A stretch of 64,000 nucleotides of DNA from Cyanobacteria bacterium SZAS LIN-3. GTDB lineage: Bacteria > Cyanobacteriota > Vampirovibrionia > Obscuribacterales > Obscuribacteraceae. Position numbers and translations under genes: made by a program. The notes under the pieces are model-generated. The model was not told the origin of the DNA, made no database searches, and saw only the letters and a program-made list of their open reading frames with translations. The stretch lies in NCBI GenBank assembly GCA_018266215.1, contig JAFEAV010000014.1, positions 1-64,000 on the forward strand, given 5' to 3'. The first letter of the stretch is position 1; each line of letters begins with the position of its first letter. This document shows, piece by piece, positions 1 to 7,570 of this stretch.

Positions 1-465
1 GGTGTAGAAAATTTCCGAGCGGTATTGATTGCCAAAATCAAGACCCTGTCTATCTTTAGTCGTGGGATCGTGAATGGTCCAGAAGTAGTCGACCAGTTGT
101 TTGTAGGATAATTTTTTGGGATCGAATTCTATATAAACCGTTTCGGCATGACCTGTTTTATGGGCGCAGACATCTTCATACGTCGGGTTGGCAAAGTTGC
201 CGCCAGCATAGCCGACGATTGTTTTTTCCACCCCGGGCAATTGCTGGAAATTATACTGGGTGCCCCAGAAGCAGCCGCCGGCAAACATGGCCCGCTCGGC
301 CTTGCCGCTGTATGGCTTGCTCAGATTTATGGCCGGTGCCTGGGTGTTGTCGCGGGCGGAGGTCTTTTGAAATGGTGCCAGGGCCATTGTCAGAGCTACG
401 GCAAGACCGACGGCTATGCCCAGGCAAGCGATGCCGGAGAGGGCTGGTTTGTCTCGTTTAATCAT
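1..465 (-). CDS. msrA: Peptide methionine sulfoxide reductase A, exported (3' end off window)
   Basis: Reduces the S-epimer of methionine sulfoxide in proteins. The 155 visible codons start at the ATG at 465 and run off the left edge. Residues 10-30 are hydrophobic (signal peptide or anchor), so the enzyme probably works in the periplasm or on the membrane. The catalytic motif GCFWG is at 64-68 (Cys65), followed by the family's GYAGG and the HAE stretch. The start codon overlaps the end of msrB by 8 bp, so the two are translationally coupled and are the last genes of an operon with an ECF sigma factor and anti-sigma factor. The family call is firm; only the C-terminus, with any resolving cysteines, is missing. 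Confidence 0.93.
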   Translation of the reverse strand, partial: MIKRDKPALSGIACLGIAVGLAVALTMALAPFQKTSARDNTQAPAINLSKPYSGKAERAMFAGGCFWGTQYNFQQLPGVEKTIVGYAGGNFANPTYEDVCAHKTGHAETVYIEFDPKKLSYKQLVDYFWTIHDPTTKDRQGLDFGNQYRSEIFYT

Positions 466-1063
466 GTTTTTCAATATCCTTTTTAAAGTCCAGCGCACAG
501 GAGTTTATGCAATATCTTTGACCCGTAGGTTTCGGTCCGTCATCAAATACGTGCCCCAGGTGCGCTCCGCAGCGGGCGCAGAGGACTTCTGTGCGTTGCA
601 TGAGGAAGCTTTTGTCGCTGGCATTATCCACCGCTTTATTGTCGGCCGGTTTGAAAAAGCTGGGCCAGCCCGTGCCCGAGTCAAATTTTTCTTTTGACGT
701 AAATAAGAGTGCACCACATCCGGCGCAGTGATATTCCCCCGCCTGGTGATTGTTCCAGTAGGCCCCGGTAAAGGCCGGCTCAGTGCCTTTCTCTCTCGTT
801 ACGTAATAAGCTTGCGGTGACAGTTTGCCCTTCCAGTAGTCTTTGCCTTTCGCTTTCAGGTTTTCTCCCTCACCGCCGGCGGTGGCGTGTCCCGGCTGCC
901 CCTGGGTGGACGAGCTTGTTTGATTGGCGCTTTTTGTCTGGCTGTCGGCGCCGCCGCTGTTGCGAGCCCAGGCCTGTTGCTGTGCCAGCAGTTGTCCGGC
1001 CAACAAGACTATAAAAAGTGCCAGTGCGGCGGCAATAAAAAATGTACTGTTGTTATTTGACAT
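458..1063 (-). CDS. msrB: Peptide methionine-R-sulfoxide reductase B, membrane-anchored or exported
   Basis: Reduces the R-epimer of methionine sulfoxide. The protein has 201 aa: an N-terminal hydrophobic segment (8-28), a low-complexity linker rich in Ser/Gln/Gly to about 72, then a complete MsrB domain. Zinc ligands are the CxxC pairs C113/C116 and C162/C165. The SGTGWPSF motif is at 129-136 and the catalytic Cys is C185 in RYCINS. A Shine-Dalgarno AGGAG overlaps the stop of the anti-sigma gene 13 bp upstream. With msrA it forms a pair handling both sulfoxide epimers outside the cytoplasm, comparable in logic to fused exported MsrAB proteins but here as two cistrons. Confidence 0.95.
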   Translation of the reverse strand: MSNNNSTFFIAAALALFIVLLAGQLLAQQQAWARNSGGADSQTKSANQTSSSTQGQPGHATAGGEGENLKAKGKDYWKGKLSPQAYYVTREKGTEPAFTGAYWNNHQAGEYHCAGCGALLFTSKEKFDSGTGWPSFFKPADNKAVDNASDKSFLMQRTEVLCARCGAHLGHVFDDGPKPTGQRYCINSCALDFKKDIEKHD

Positions 1064-1076
1064 GGATGCGTGACTC

Positions 1077-1940
1077 CTAACTGCTGGAGAGGACCAGGTC
1101 CATCAGATCGCTTTTGGAAATGGTGCCTACCAGTAGAACTTCAGTGTTGTCCGACTTTTGTCCCGGAATATAAACAATCGATTTGTCTTTCGTTTCGCCG
1201 CAGCAAATTTTGCGGCCGTCGATCATGTGCTCATTCAGTCCCTCGGCCACAAGTTTGCCGCCGGGTGATTGATAGCAAATAATGGCGTCCTTGCCCTTGC
1301 CCTTTGTGCGTGTGTAGCAAAGTCGGACCAGATTGCTCTTGCCCTCCGGCATCACTACAAGCTGCGCGCTTGCCAGTTTGAAGCCCGGCAGTTGCATGGT
1401 TTTGACGGTGAAGCCGGCCTGTTTGGAGATGCTGGCCACTTCCTCGGCAACAGCCGGCGAGCCTGCGGCAGCCGGTCCGGCCAGATATTGGTCGAAGTTG
1501 CTCAGGGCGTCTTCAAGGGAGGCCGGTTTGGTTTTTTCCGGCAGACTGGCCACGACATTGGGCACCCCATTCTGAGCCACCGTTTTGTCCGGTGCCGGGC
1601 CTCTGTCGCCGACGCCGAGCATGGCCGCCGTCGCCACACCTAAAAGGAGTGCGGCAGCTGCATAAAGGAGAGCCTTAGAAGCGCCTGCTTTCGGGCGAGA
1701 CGAACGCACCGCCCAGTCTTCTCTGGCGATGGCCTTGATCAGTTTCTCCTCAAAATCAGCGGAGGGCTGGAAGGATGCCGCATGATCTTTGACTGCCTGC
1801 CTCAGGGCCAGGAGCTCATACCAGTGATCGCGACAGGTGGCGCATTCATCGATATGGATCAAAATCTGGGCGGCCTGCTCGCTTGTCAGCTCGTCGTCTG
1901 CCATCAGTTCCAGTTTTGGAATAGTCTCTGCGCAACTCAT
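1077..1940 (-). CDS. Zinc-finger anti-sigma factor, membrane-spanning
   Basis: Predicted partner that sequesters the ECF sigma factor encoded just upstream. The N-terminal 50 residues hold the HxxxCxxC zinc-binding anti-sigma signature (HIDECATC). A single membrane helix follows near residues 90-110 (Ala/Leu-rich). The extracytoplasmic part of about 170 residues contains several cysteines (one near CYTR, one near CYQS and a CC pair) and methionines, which could sense oxidants. The start codon overlaps the sigma stop as ATGA, the usual arrangement for a sigma/anti-sigma pair. The sensing role is inference; the fold assignment rests on the zinc signature, topology and position. Confidence 0.85.
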   Translation of the reverse strand: MSCAETIPKLELMADDELTSEQAAQILIHIDECATCRDHWYELLALRQAVKDHAASFQPSADFEEKLIKAIAREDWAVRSSRPKAGASKALLYAAAALLLGVATAAMLGVGDRGPAPDKTVAQNGVPNVVASLPEKTKPASLEDALSNFDQYLAGPAAAGSPAVAEEVASISKQAGFTVKTMQLPGFKLASAQLVVMPEGKSNLVRLCYTRTKGKGKDAIICYQSPGGKLVAEGLNEHMIDGRKICCGETKDKSIVYIPGQKSDNTEVLLVGTISKSDLMDLVLSSS

Positions 1941-2551
1941 GATCTTAATTTCCTGTCCGAATCGGTTTTGCTCTCAGTCGCCTTGTCGTCAGCCGTTATG
2001 TAGATTTCCTGGTCCCTGCCCAGCTGCGGTGCCAGTACCTTGGCCAGGAGCTTTCGCGCTCGGGAGAGACGGGACATCACCGTGCCGATGGGTATTTCCA
2101 GGGTGCCGGCAATATCCTTATATGATTGGTCGGCTATTTCGCGGAGCATCAGGGGAGCCGCCAGCTGTTCCGGTAATTTTGTCAGGGCCTCGCCCAGCAT
2201 CTGCGTCTGTTCTCGCTGCTGAGCCAGTTCTTCCGGGCCGGCAACGAGAGCGCTCATTTCGATTTCGGTCTCGTCGACATCCTCAATAGCCATGGTAGCG
2301 GTGCGGCTGGAGGCCTTGCGGTAGTGGTCCCTGATTGTGTTTATCAGGATTTGATAGAGCCAGGATTTGGCGTCGGTGCCGGGTTTGAAGCTGGAGATGC
2401 TTCTGTAGGCCTTCAAGAAGGTCTCCTGCACCACGTCTTCAGCGTCGGCTGTGCTGTTCATGCGGGTAGCCGCATAGCTGAACAGGCCTTTGGAATAGGT
2501 TCTCACCCATTCCTCCACAATTTTGGCGTTTTCGCCGCGGCGTTCGGCCAT
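1937..2551 (-). CDS. ECF-family RNA polymerase sigma factor
   Basis: Sigma-70 factor of 204 aa with only regions 2 and 4, the ECF layout. Region 2 includes DAEDVVQETFLKAYR near 36-50; region 4 ends with the helix-turn-helix around YKDIAGTLEIPIGTVMSRL. It is the first gene of a minus-strand operon with its anti-sigma factor, msrB and msrA, which suggests that it controls repair of oxidised methionines and probably its own operon. The start at 2551 (ATG, MAERRGENAK) has the weak upstream AAGGAAG-type site 'TTGAGG...AAG'; no internal start fits better. A paralogous sigma/anti-sigma pair lies at 28832-30113. Confidence 0.9.
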   Translation of the reverse strand: MAERRGENAKIVEEWVRTYSKGLFSYAATRMNSTADAEDVVQETFLKAYRSISSFKPGTDAKSWLYQILINTIRDHYRKASSRTATMAIEDVDETEIEMSALVAGPEELAQQREQTQMLGEALTKLPEQLAAPLMLREIADQSYKDIAGTLEIPIGTVMSRLSRARKLLAKVLAPQLGRDQEIYITADDKATESKTDSDRKLRS

Positions 2552-2641
2552 CTTGTTCCGCTTCCTTGAGGGGTCACAACTCTACAAACGCAGCATGGCT
2601 TGAGTTTATTCCATATTCATTGCTTTTTTCCCACCCACGGC

Positions 2642-2678
2642 TTGACGGGATACCCCGACAGGTGCATAATAGAATTAT
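2642..2678 (+). promoter_or_regulatory. Sigma-70 promoter with palindrome over the -10, upstream of the di-iron repair gene
   Basis: TTGACG at 2642-2647 and CATAAT at 2665-2670 are separated by exactly 17 bp, close to the consensus promoter. A perfect inverted repeat ATAAT-AGA-ATTAT (2666-2678) overlaps the -10, where a repressor would block polymerase. The Rrf2 regulator encoded two genes' width downstream in the same operon is the natural candidate ligand-responsive repressor. The promoter is well supported by sequence; the operator assignment is inference. Confidence 0.6.
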
Positions 2679-2727
2679 GGATATGAAATTCCAAAATTAA
2701 AACTGAAGACTGCAAGGAGATACGGCC

Positions 2728-3639
2728 ATGAGTTACCCGAGATACATCTGTACGATCTGCAAGTATGTGGCGGAAGGCCCCGGCGGCGGCGATCTTGCCG
2801 TAGCTGACCTGGCCGAGGACTTCCAGTGCCCGTCCTGCGGAGCCGCACGCAGCGCCTTTGAAGGCTGCCAGTGCGAAAGCTACCCCCTTTTTGAAGCGAG
2901 CAAGGTTGCCCCGGCTGCTGCCGATGCAATCAATGCGCAGGCCAGTCTTGCCGCCATTGTCATGCAATACCCGCCCCGGGCTCAAGTTTTTGAAAACCTG
3001 GGCATTGACTATTGCTGTGACGGCGGACGCAGCCTTGCAGCCGCCTGCGCCGAAAAGGGTTTGCCTGTTTTGTCGGTGGCCCTGGCTCTGGCCGCCGTCA
3101 CCAACAAACACGAGACTGTAGAGCGCGACTTTTCGCGCATGACCCTGGAGGAAATTGTCGACGATATCCAATCTATACATCATCAATGTCTGCGGCGTGA
3201 ATTTCCTCCGGTGAGCAAACTTGTTGATAAGGTAGCCGCCGTTCACGGCGCCAGCCATCCTGAGTTGCTTGAGCTCAAGCGCCTTTTCGATGTATTTAAG
3301 GATGAAACTCTGGCCCATATAGATGAAGAAGACGGCGAAGTTTTTTATCTGCTTCTGGAAGTTGCTCGTGCTGAAAGTACAATCACCACAGAAGGCGCAC
3401 GCCTGGAGGACTTCCTGGCCGAGCATAAGGCCGACCATAAAAAAATTGGTCGCTATCTTGCCCGGGTGCGGGAGTTGACCGGTGACTACAAGATGCCTGC
3501 CGATGGCTGCGCCAGCTATAAAGCCATGTTATCCTCCTTAGAAAATCTGGAGAAGGATATCCACCTGCATGTGAGCAAGGAAAATTACCTGATCGAGCGT
3601 CTCAACGAGGAACATTGCAGTGTTTTCGCAAAGTGTTGA
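2728..3639 (+). CDS. Rubredoxin-like / DUF542 / hemerythrin fusion, iron-sulfur cluster repair di-iron protein (ScdA/YtfE/RIC type)
   Basis: Members of this family restore iron-sulfur clusters after nitric oxide or oxidant damage. Three parts are visible in 303 aa. An N-terminal rubredoxin-like zinc or iron knuckle has C8xxC11 and C34xxC37. The ScdA N-terminal domain (DUF542) has its hallmark LGIDYCC at 91-97. A C-terminal four-helix hemerythrin domain has metal-ligand His/Glu candidates around H151-H152, H197, H233, H237 and H279/H281. A strong AAGGAG (2713-2718) precedes the ATG. The rubredoxin-like extension is not part of the usual YtfE/ScdA layout and may supply electrons. Its 3' end overlaps the downstream Rrf2 regulator by 20 bp. 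Confidence 0.85.
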   Translation: MSYPRYICTICKYVAEGPGGGDLAVADLAEDFQCPSCGAARSAFEGCQCESYPLFEASKVAPAAADAINAQASLAAIVMQYPPRAQVFENLGIDYCCDGGRSLAAACAEKGLPVLSVALALAAVTNKHETVERDFSRMTLEEIVDDIQSIHHQCLRREFPPVSKLVDKVAAVHGASHPELLELKRLFDVFKDETLAHIDEEDGEVFYLLLEVARAESTITTEGARLEDFLAEHKADHKKIGRYLARVRELTGDYKMPADGCASYKAMLSSLENLEKDIHLHVSKENYLIERLNEEHCSVFAKC

Positions 3640-4042
3640 TTATGGCTTGAGAGCAATCGTGTATATGGGGATGCACCCTGATCGCATATGCACTAATGAG
3701 CAGATTGCTGAAACGACAAAGGTGCCCTCGCCGTACCTGGCAAAGATTCTGAAGTCCTTGAACAGAGCGGGACTGATAAAGAGTCAAAGGGGTGTCGGCG
3801 GGGGCAGCCGACTGTCCCGTCCTGCGGCCACAATATCGGTCCTTGAAGTTGTAAATGCCATTGAGCCGATAGAGACGATTGACTACTGTCCCCTCGGACT
3901 GGTCAATCATGGTATCAATCTATGTCCAATGCACAGCAAGTTGAACCACGCTATATCGGCCATCCAGGCTGTTCTGGCGCAGTCTATGGTGCAGGATTTA
4001 ATTGATGAACCCAGCCGGTCAATACCTATGTGTGGCGGATAA
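3620..4042 (+). CDS. Rrf2-family transcriptional regulator, NsrR/IscR-like
   Basis: Small winged-helix regulator (140 aa) of the type that carries an Fe-S cluster. The N-terminal DNA-binding domain shows the typical SVDYGLRAIVYM start and the recognition region VPSPYLAKILKSLNRAGLIKS, followed by the glycine-rich wing RGVGGG. Three cysteines late in the protein (C in YCPLG, C in LCPMH and the one in the terminal MCGG) are candidate cluster ligands; NsrR uses three. The start is a GTG at 3620 inside the preceding gene, with GAGG at 3607-3610. Co-transcription with the cluster-repair gene suggests it senses nitrosative or iron-sulfur stress and autoregulates the operon. Confidence 0.85.
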   Translation: MFSQSVDYGLRAIVYMGMHPDRICTNEQIAETTKVPSPYLAKILKSLNRAGLIKSQRGVGGGSRLSRPAATISVLEVVNAIEPIETIDYCPLGLVNHGINLCPMHSKLNHAISAIQAVLAQSMVQDLIDEPSRSIPMCGG

Positions 4043-4045
4043 TGG

Positions 4046-4061
4046 GCACCATTGGTGGTGT
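4046..4061. repeat. Copy 1 of a recurrent intergenic palindrome
   Basis: GCACCA-TTGG-TGGTGT, four bases after the Rrf2 stop codon. Nearly the same palindrome recurs at 9701-9717 and 36104-36119, always directly after a coding region. It could act as a terminator stem, but here only short T runs follow, so a small REP-like element is also possible. Confidence 0.5.
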
Positions 4062-4137
4062 GTTTGGTAATGCTTCTTAATGCCACTTATTGATCATTTA
4101 CGTCAAGAAATATACTGAGATTCTTCGTTTCAAAAGC

Positions 4138-4167
4138 CAACAATCTCGATGATGCGCATCGTTGTTG
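4138..4167. other. Imperfect hairpin in the 4043-4276 intergenic region
   Basis: Arms CAACAA (4138-4143) plus CGATG and CATCG plus TTGTTG (4162-4167) pair over 11 bp with a 3-nt bulge; the centre contains the perfect palindrome GATGCGCATC (4151-4160). No T tract follows, so it is not an obvious terminator. It might be an operator or RNA structure between the Rrf2 gene and the next small gene. Confidence 0.35.
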
Positions 4168-4276
4168 CACTTGCCGAATAATGAAGAAATGGCTTAGAAG
4201 AGGCCCTTAATATCTCCTTAGTGGCTGGTGAATTACAAAGTACCTGTGATTTTCCTACCCCTGTTCAGGAGATTCT

Positions 4277-4621
4277 ATGAGTATTTACATCGGCAAATTG
4301 GAGTTCGAAGGCTGCTTCGCCGGCCTCGAGCAAATTGAAAATGATCCCGGCATCTATGCGGTGCTGGTGCGCGAAAATGATGATTATCAGATTCTTGAGA
4401 TGGGTGAGTGCGAAGCTGTGCACGACTATCTGGTGCAACGTGTTTCGGGACCGCTATCGGCTGAGCTGGAAGGGCAAAGTTTCGAACTGGCGGTTTACTA
4501 CACCGACGACCTTGCTCCCCAGTTTCGCAAGCAACTCCTGGATGAAGTCTTGAGTGAGTTCAGCGACGCTGAAGATGCGCCCGTTGCCGTGGCGGGAAAC
4601 GTCCTGGCTTTCAGCCGCTGA
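4277..4621 (+). CDS. Small hypothetical protein, possibly GIY-YIG-like fold
   Basis: 114 aa, acidic, no signal peptide or membrane helix. An AGGAG lies 8 bases before the ATG. The N-terminal part contains GIYAVLV followed by a strand and a charged helix, reminiscent of the first strand of GIY-YIG domains. The second YIG tripeptide and the catalytic Arg/Glu pair are not evident, so nuclease activity should not be assumed. It sits between the Rrf2 gene and the His-tailed transporter with its own 235-bp upstream region. Function unknown; coding status is supported by the ribosome binding site and codon pattern. Confidence 0.6.
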   Translation: MSIYIGKLEFEGCFAGLEQIENDPGIYAVLVRENDDYQILEMGECEAVHDYLVQRVSGPLSAELEGQSFELAVYYTDDLAPQFRKQLLDEVLSEFSDAEDAPVAVAGNVLAFSR

Positions 4622-4703
4622 TAAACCTCGGGGCTTCGCCTGTCTTTGTTACCCGCCATCGGTCATAATGTACTTATGGCCGAGTGATCAGGGTGAGTGA
4701 CTG

Positions 4704-5792
4704 GTGGCTTCGACGGGCGGCGGTTCAGCGACGATACCTAAGACCGGTGTATTTTACGGCCTGGCGGCGGCATTGCTCTTTGCCCTGTCGACACCGCTGG
4801 CTAAAGTCTTGCTGGATGCGATGCCACCACTGATGCTGGCAGCGCTTCTATACAGCGGATCCGGTCTTGGTCTTGCGCTTCTGGCACTTGTTCGCGGTAT
4901 GACTGCCGGGCAGTCGCCGGAGCGATCCGTGGCTGTAAGTGAATTGAAGTGGCTGTCGCCCGCCATTATTTGCGGTGGCATACTCGCACCCATTGCCATG
5001 ATGCAGGGACTGGCGCTGGGTGGGGCTGCGGCCAGTTCGATGCTGCTCAATCTGGAAGGTGTTTTCACCGCCCTGATAGCCTGGATTGCCTTTAAGGAAA
5101 ACGTCGACCGTCGCGTTTTTTGCGGTATGGTCAGCATATTGCTGGGCGGATTTGTCCTTACCTTTCGCGGCCTCGATCATGCTGCCCTGGCGCCGGGCAG
5201 TTTGCTGATTGTACTGGCTTGCGTGCTCTGGGCTCTCGATAATAACTTCTGCCGCAAGGTTTCCACTTCGGACAGTGTGCTTGTGGCAATGGCCAAGGGG
5301 CTCATCGCCGGTGGTGTCAATCTGGGCATTGCTCTGGCCTGCGGTCAACAGCTGCCTTCTCTTCTTCCTGCGGCACTGGCTCTGGGTCTGGGATTTTTAT
5401 CTTATGGTTTGTCGCTGGTCAGCTACCTGACGGCGCAGCGTTATCTGGGTACGGCCCGTACCGGTGCTTATTTTGCTTCGGCTCCCTTTATTGCGGCACT
5501 TCTGGCCATGGTCTTTTTACACGAGCCGCTGACATTGGCTTTGTCTGCGGCATCGCTTTTGATGGCACTGGGGATCTGGTTGCATCTGACCGAAAGACAC
5601 AGTCACGCGCATGTGCACGAAGCTACCGAGCATTGCCATCTGCACTATCATGACGATCATCATCATCATGGTCACGAGACTGAGGATATCGCAGCCGGCT
5701 CCGCCGAACCGCATGCGCACTGGCACAGGCATGAGCGCATGGAGCATGCGCACGGGCACTACCCCGATAGCCACCACGAGCATACGCATTAG
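4704..5792 (+). CDS. EamA/DMT-family transporter with a histidine-rich C-terminal tail
   Basis: 362 aa. Residues 12-295 form about ten hydrophobic helices in two EamA repeats, the layout of drug/metabolite transporters; the repeat starts show the typical AALLFALSTPLAKVLL and helix-end Glu (VFLHEPLTL). After the last helix come about 65 residues with more than 20 histidines, alternating with Asp/Glu, as in zinc or nickel carriers. Start is a GTG at 4704 with GGGTGAG upstream. It converges (7 bp apart) on a CDF transporter controlled by an SmtB-type repressor. Substrate is unknown; the tail and location make a divalent metal or metal-linked substrate likely. Confidence 0.85.
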   Translation: MASTGGGSATIPKTGVFYGLAAALLFALSTPLAKVLLDAMPPLMLAALLYSGSGLGLALLALVRGMTAGQSPERSVAVSELKWLSPAIICGGILAPIAMMQGLALGGAAASSMLLNLEGVFTALIAWIAFKENVDRRVFCGMVSILLGGFVLTFRGLDHAALAPGSLLIVLACVLWALDNNFCRKVSTSDSVLVAMAKGLIAGGVNLGIALACGQQLPSLLPAALALGLGFLSYGLSLVSYLTAQRYLGTARTGAYFASAPFIAALLAMVFLHEPLTLALSAASLLMALGIWLHLTERHSHAHVHEATEHCHLHYHDDHHHHGHETEDIAAGSAEPHAHWHRHERMEHAHGHYPDSHHEHTH

Positions 5793-5799
5793 TTTAGAG

Positions 5800-6579
5800 C
5801 TAATGACCGCCGTCGCCGCTGCAGCAGCTCTTGCCGTTCAGAGCAAGCAGGCCTTCGCGGGCCATGATCGGCACCATCACCAGTGCGGCGATCGAGTCGG
5901 CCCACCACCAGTGCAAAGTGGCGTTGAGCAAAAGGCCAACCAGTAATATGCCGCTCAGATAGCTGCAAAAGAGAGCCTGTTTGGAGTCGGTCTCCAGAGC
6001 TTTGGAGCCCAGTTGTTGGGCCACGTCTTTTTTAGCGCGGGCCAGCCAGGGCATGAGAACAATTGATACCGCTGCCAGTATCATCCCCGGCATGCTGCGC
6101 TCCGGTTCGGCGTGGTTGAGCAGGACCGAGCAAGCTTCAAATCCCACATAGGCAGCCAGAGCCAGGAAACACCAGCCGGTAATTTGCAGGCTTATTGTTT
6201 CGGCCTTTCTGTGTGAATCTTTGCCGTCGAAGTTTAACCGCACCAGTGCCGCCACCCCCGAGGTGACCTCTATGGCGCTGTCCAGGCCGAATCCGACCAG
6301 GGCGATACTGCCGGCCATAGCGCCGGCAATGAGGGCGATAATTGATTCCAGAACGTTATAACCGATGGAAGCATATTGCAGCCACTGACCGCGTTTGACC
6401 AGTCGGGCCCGTTCTTCTATGCGTCTGGTGCGAGCCTGGGCCTGTTCCAGCGGGGAGAGACCGGCCATGGAAGCTGATGATTCGCAGCCGCAATGTGACT
6501 TCTGGCAGCCGCCCTTAGTCGCGGTCGAAGTCGGGACAGGCGACGATACAATTTTTACGGGGATGTTTACTTCACTCAT
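5800..6579 (-). CDS. Cation diffusion facilitator-type metal transporter (transmembrane domain only)
   Basis: 259 aa with about six hydrophobic helices. The second helix carries GFGLDSAIE and a later helix carries ADSIAAL, matching the acidic metal-site positions of CDF proteins in helices 2 and 5. The usual cytoplasmic C-terminal metal-binding domain is missing; the protein ends in a short SCCSGDGGH tail, and the N-terminus has a Cys cluster (CQKSHCGC). Both tails could collect metal. Its start overlaps the stop of the upstream ArsR/SmtB repressor as ATGA, so the two are one operon. Zn2+ is the most likely substrate given the sensor's alpha-5 zinc site. Confidence 0.82.
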   Translation of the reverse strand: MSEVNIPVKIVSSPVPTSTATKGGCQKSHCGCESSASMAGLSPLEQAQARTRRIEERARLVKRGQWLQYASIGYNVLESIIALIAGAMAGSIALVGFGLDSAIEVTSGVAALVRLNFDGKDSHRKAETISLQITGWCFLALAAYVGFEACSVLLNHAEPERSMPGMILAAVSIVLMPWLARAKKDVAQQLGSKALETDSKQALFCSYLSGILLVGLLLNATLHWWWADSIAALVMVPIMAREGLLALNGKSCCSGDGGH

Positions 6580-7001
6580 ACTAGATTTTTTGCCTTCGCC
6601 ACTTTCTTGCTTATAGTTTCGCCCAGGTCTTCAATTGTCTCGATCAGGCGCGGACGCGGTTCTTCCACGTGGCGCATACCGTCTTCGATCAAATGGCTGA
6701 TGTGGTGGTCGTCGAGCGAATAGTAGACAACCTTTCCTTCTTTTCGATATTTGACCAGTTTCATTTGTCTCAGGGCGCGCAGCGAATGCGAAACAGCCGA
6801 CTGTGACGCACCAAGCAGGTTGGCCAGGTCGCAGACGCAGAGCTCGGCTGTGGACAGGGCGATAACGAGCTTTATGCGCGTGGGATCGCCCAGGACTTTG
6901 AACATTTCGGCCAGGGCAATCATGCTCTGCTCCGACTTCATAGCCCGGCGCACCATGGCTACGCGCCCTTCATCGACAAAATCTATTTCGCAGTCGCTCA
7001 T
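6576..7001 (-). CDS. ArsR/SmtB-family metal-sensing repressor (zinc-type alpha-5 site)
   Basis: 141-aa winged-helix repressor. The helix-turn-helix spans about 55-85 (ELCVCDLANLLGASQSAVSHSL). The C-terminal helix has D98, H100, H111 and E114, which reproduces the D-x-H-x10-H-x2-E spacing of the zinc site of SmtB/CzrA. Cys55 and Cys57 in ELCVC would add an alpha-3 type site as in CadC/SmtB. Zinc (or cadmium/lead) binding should release it from DNA and switch on the overlapping CDF gene. A perfect 6-6-6 inverted repeat lies 41 bp before the start codon (7042-7059). Confidence 0.9.
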   Translation of the reverse strand: MSDCEIDFVDEGRVAMVRRAMKSEQSMIALAEMFKVLGDPTRIKLVIALSTAELCVCDLANLLGASQSAVSHSLRALRQMKLVKYRKEGKVVYYSLDDHHISHLIEDGMRHVEEPRPRLIETIEDLGETISKKVAKAKNLV

Positions 7002-7041
7002 TTCATGGCCTTCGCTTGCCGGTCATCGGTCTCACTGAACA

Positions 7042-7059
7042 TATGAACACTCATTCATA
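7042..7059. promoter_or_regulatory. ArsR/SmtB-type operator
   Basis: TATGAA-CACTCA-TTCATA is a perfect inverted repeat with 6-bp arms and a 6-bp centre, matching the known SmtB/CzrA operator pattern (TGAA...TTCA with an AT-rich border). It lies directly upstream of the repressor-CDF operon and downstream of merC, so it most likely provides autoregulation. Confidence 0.7.
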
Positions 7060-7079
7060 CGAATCTACAAATCAGTATA

Positions 7080-7092
7080 CCCCCGTCGGGGG
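7080..7092. other. Short GC hairpin between merC and the repressor operon
   Basis: CCCCC-GTC-GGGGG lies between the merC stop and the operator. There is no T tract on either strand, so it is a weak terminator candidate at best, but it would separate merC transcription from the downstream operon. Confidence 0.35.
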
Positions 7093-7117
7093 CATTTGTG
7101 CCGCAAATTCTAGAAAA

Positions 7118-7564
7118 TCAATGACGGCAATTAACGTGAGCGTGGCTGAGACTGCGATTGCGCCAGTGGGCGGCAATCACCAGCAGGTTACCGGCCGTAA
7201 TCATCGGCACTTCCAGGCTCTCGCTGATGCCGAAGGACAGGCCAAAGGTGGCGGCGAGCACGAGGGACAGGCCGGCCAACATACATATAAGGATGTTGAG
7301 CTGACGATGCTTGAGGTAGCCGGGCACAATGGCGGCCAGACAGAAAAGCAGGACCCAGCCGGCCAGCAGGTAGTGAACGTTGTCCTGGCCCAGCCACTTG
7401 GAGGTCATGGGCAGGACGGCAAAGATCACCGGAAGGGCCAGGCAGTGCACCATACAGATTGCTGAAGCAACAATGCCCAGGGCGTCAAAAAGCTCCAGCG
7501 ACTGGTGCTCGTCGTGGATCACCGGCGCTTCGCTGTCTATTACTTGTAGGGTTTCGATTGACAT
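7118..7564 (-). CDS. MerC-domain membrane protein
   Basis: 148 aa with four predicted membrane helices from about residue 28 onward. The first helix contains CMVHCLALP, the paired-cysteine motif of MerC-type mercury/metal uptake proteins. The acidic, His-containing N-terminus and the terminal HAHVNCRH could add metal ligands. No other mer genes are present, and non-mercury MerC homologues are common next to zinc-regulated genes, so mercury transport is not implied. A TATAAT (7571-7576, minus strand) lies 6 bases from the ATG, so the message may be leaderless. Confidence 0.75.
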   Translation of the reverse strand: MSIETLQVIDSEAPVIHDEHQSLELFDALGIVASAICMVHCLALPVIFAVLPMTSKWLGQDNVHYLLAGWVLLFCLAAIVPGYLKHRQLNILICMLAGLSLVLAATFGLSFGISESLEVPMITAGNLLVIAAHWRNRSLSHAHVNCRH

Positions 7565-7570
7565 ACTCCT

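Noticed and set aside
2617..3438. 273-codon minus-strand frame
   Set aside because: It is an antisense shadow of the di-iron repair gene, which has clear domains and a strong ribosome binding site.
4277..4621. GIY-YIG nuclease call for the 114-aa protein
   Set aside because: Only the GIY tripeptide region is visible; the YIG strand and catalytic residues are missing.
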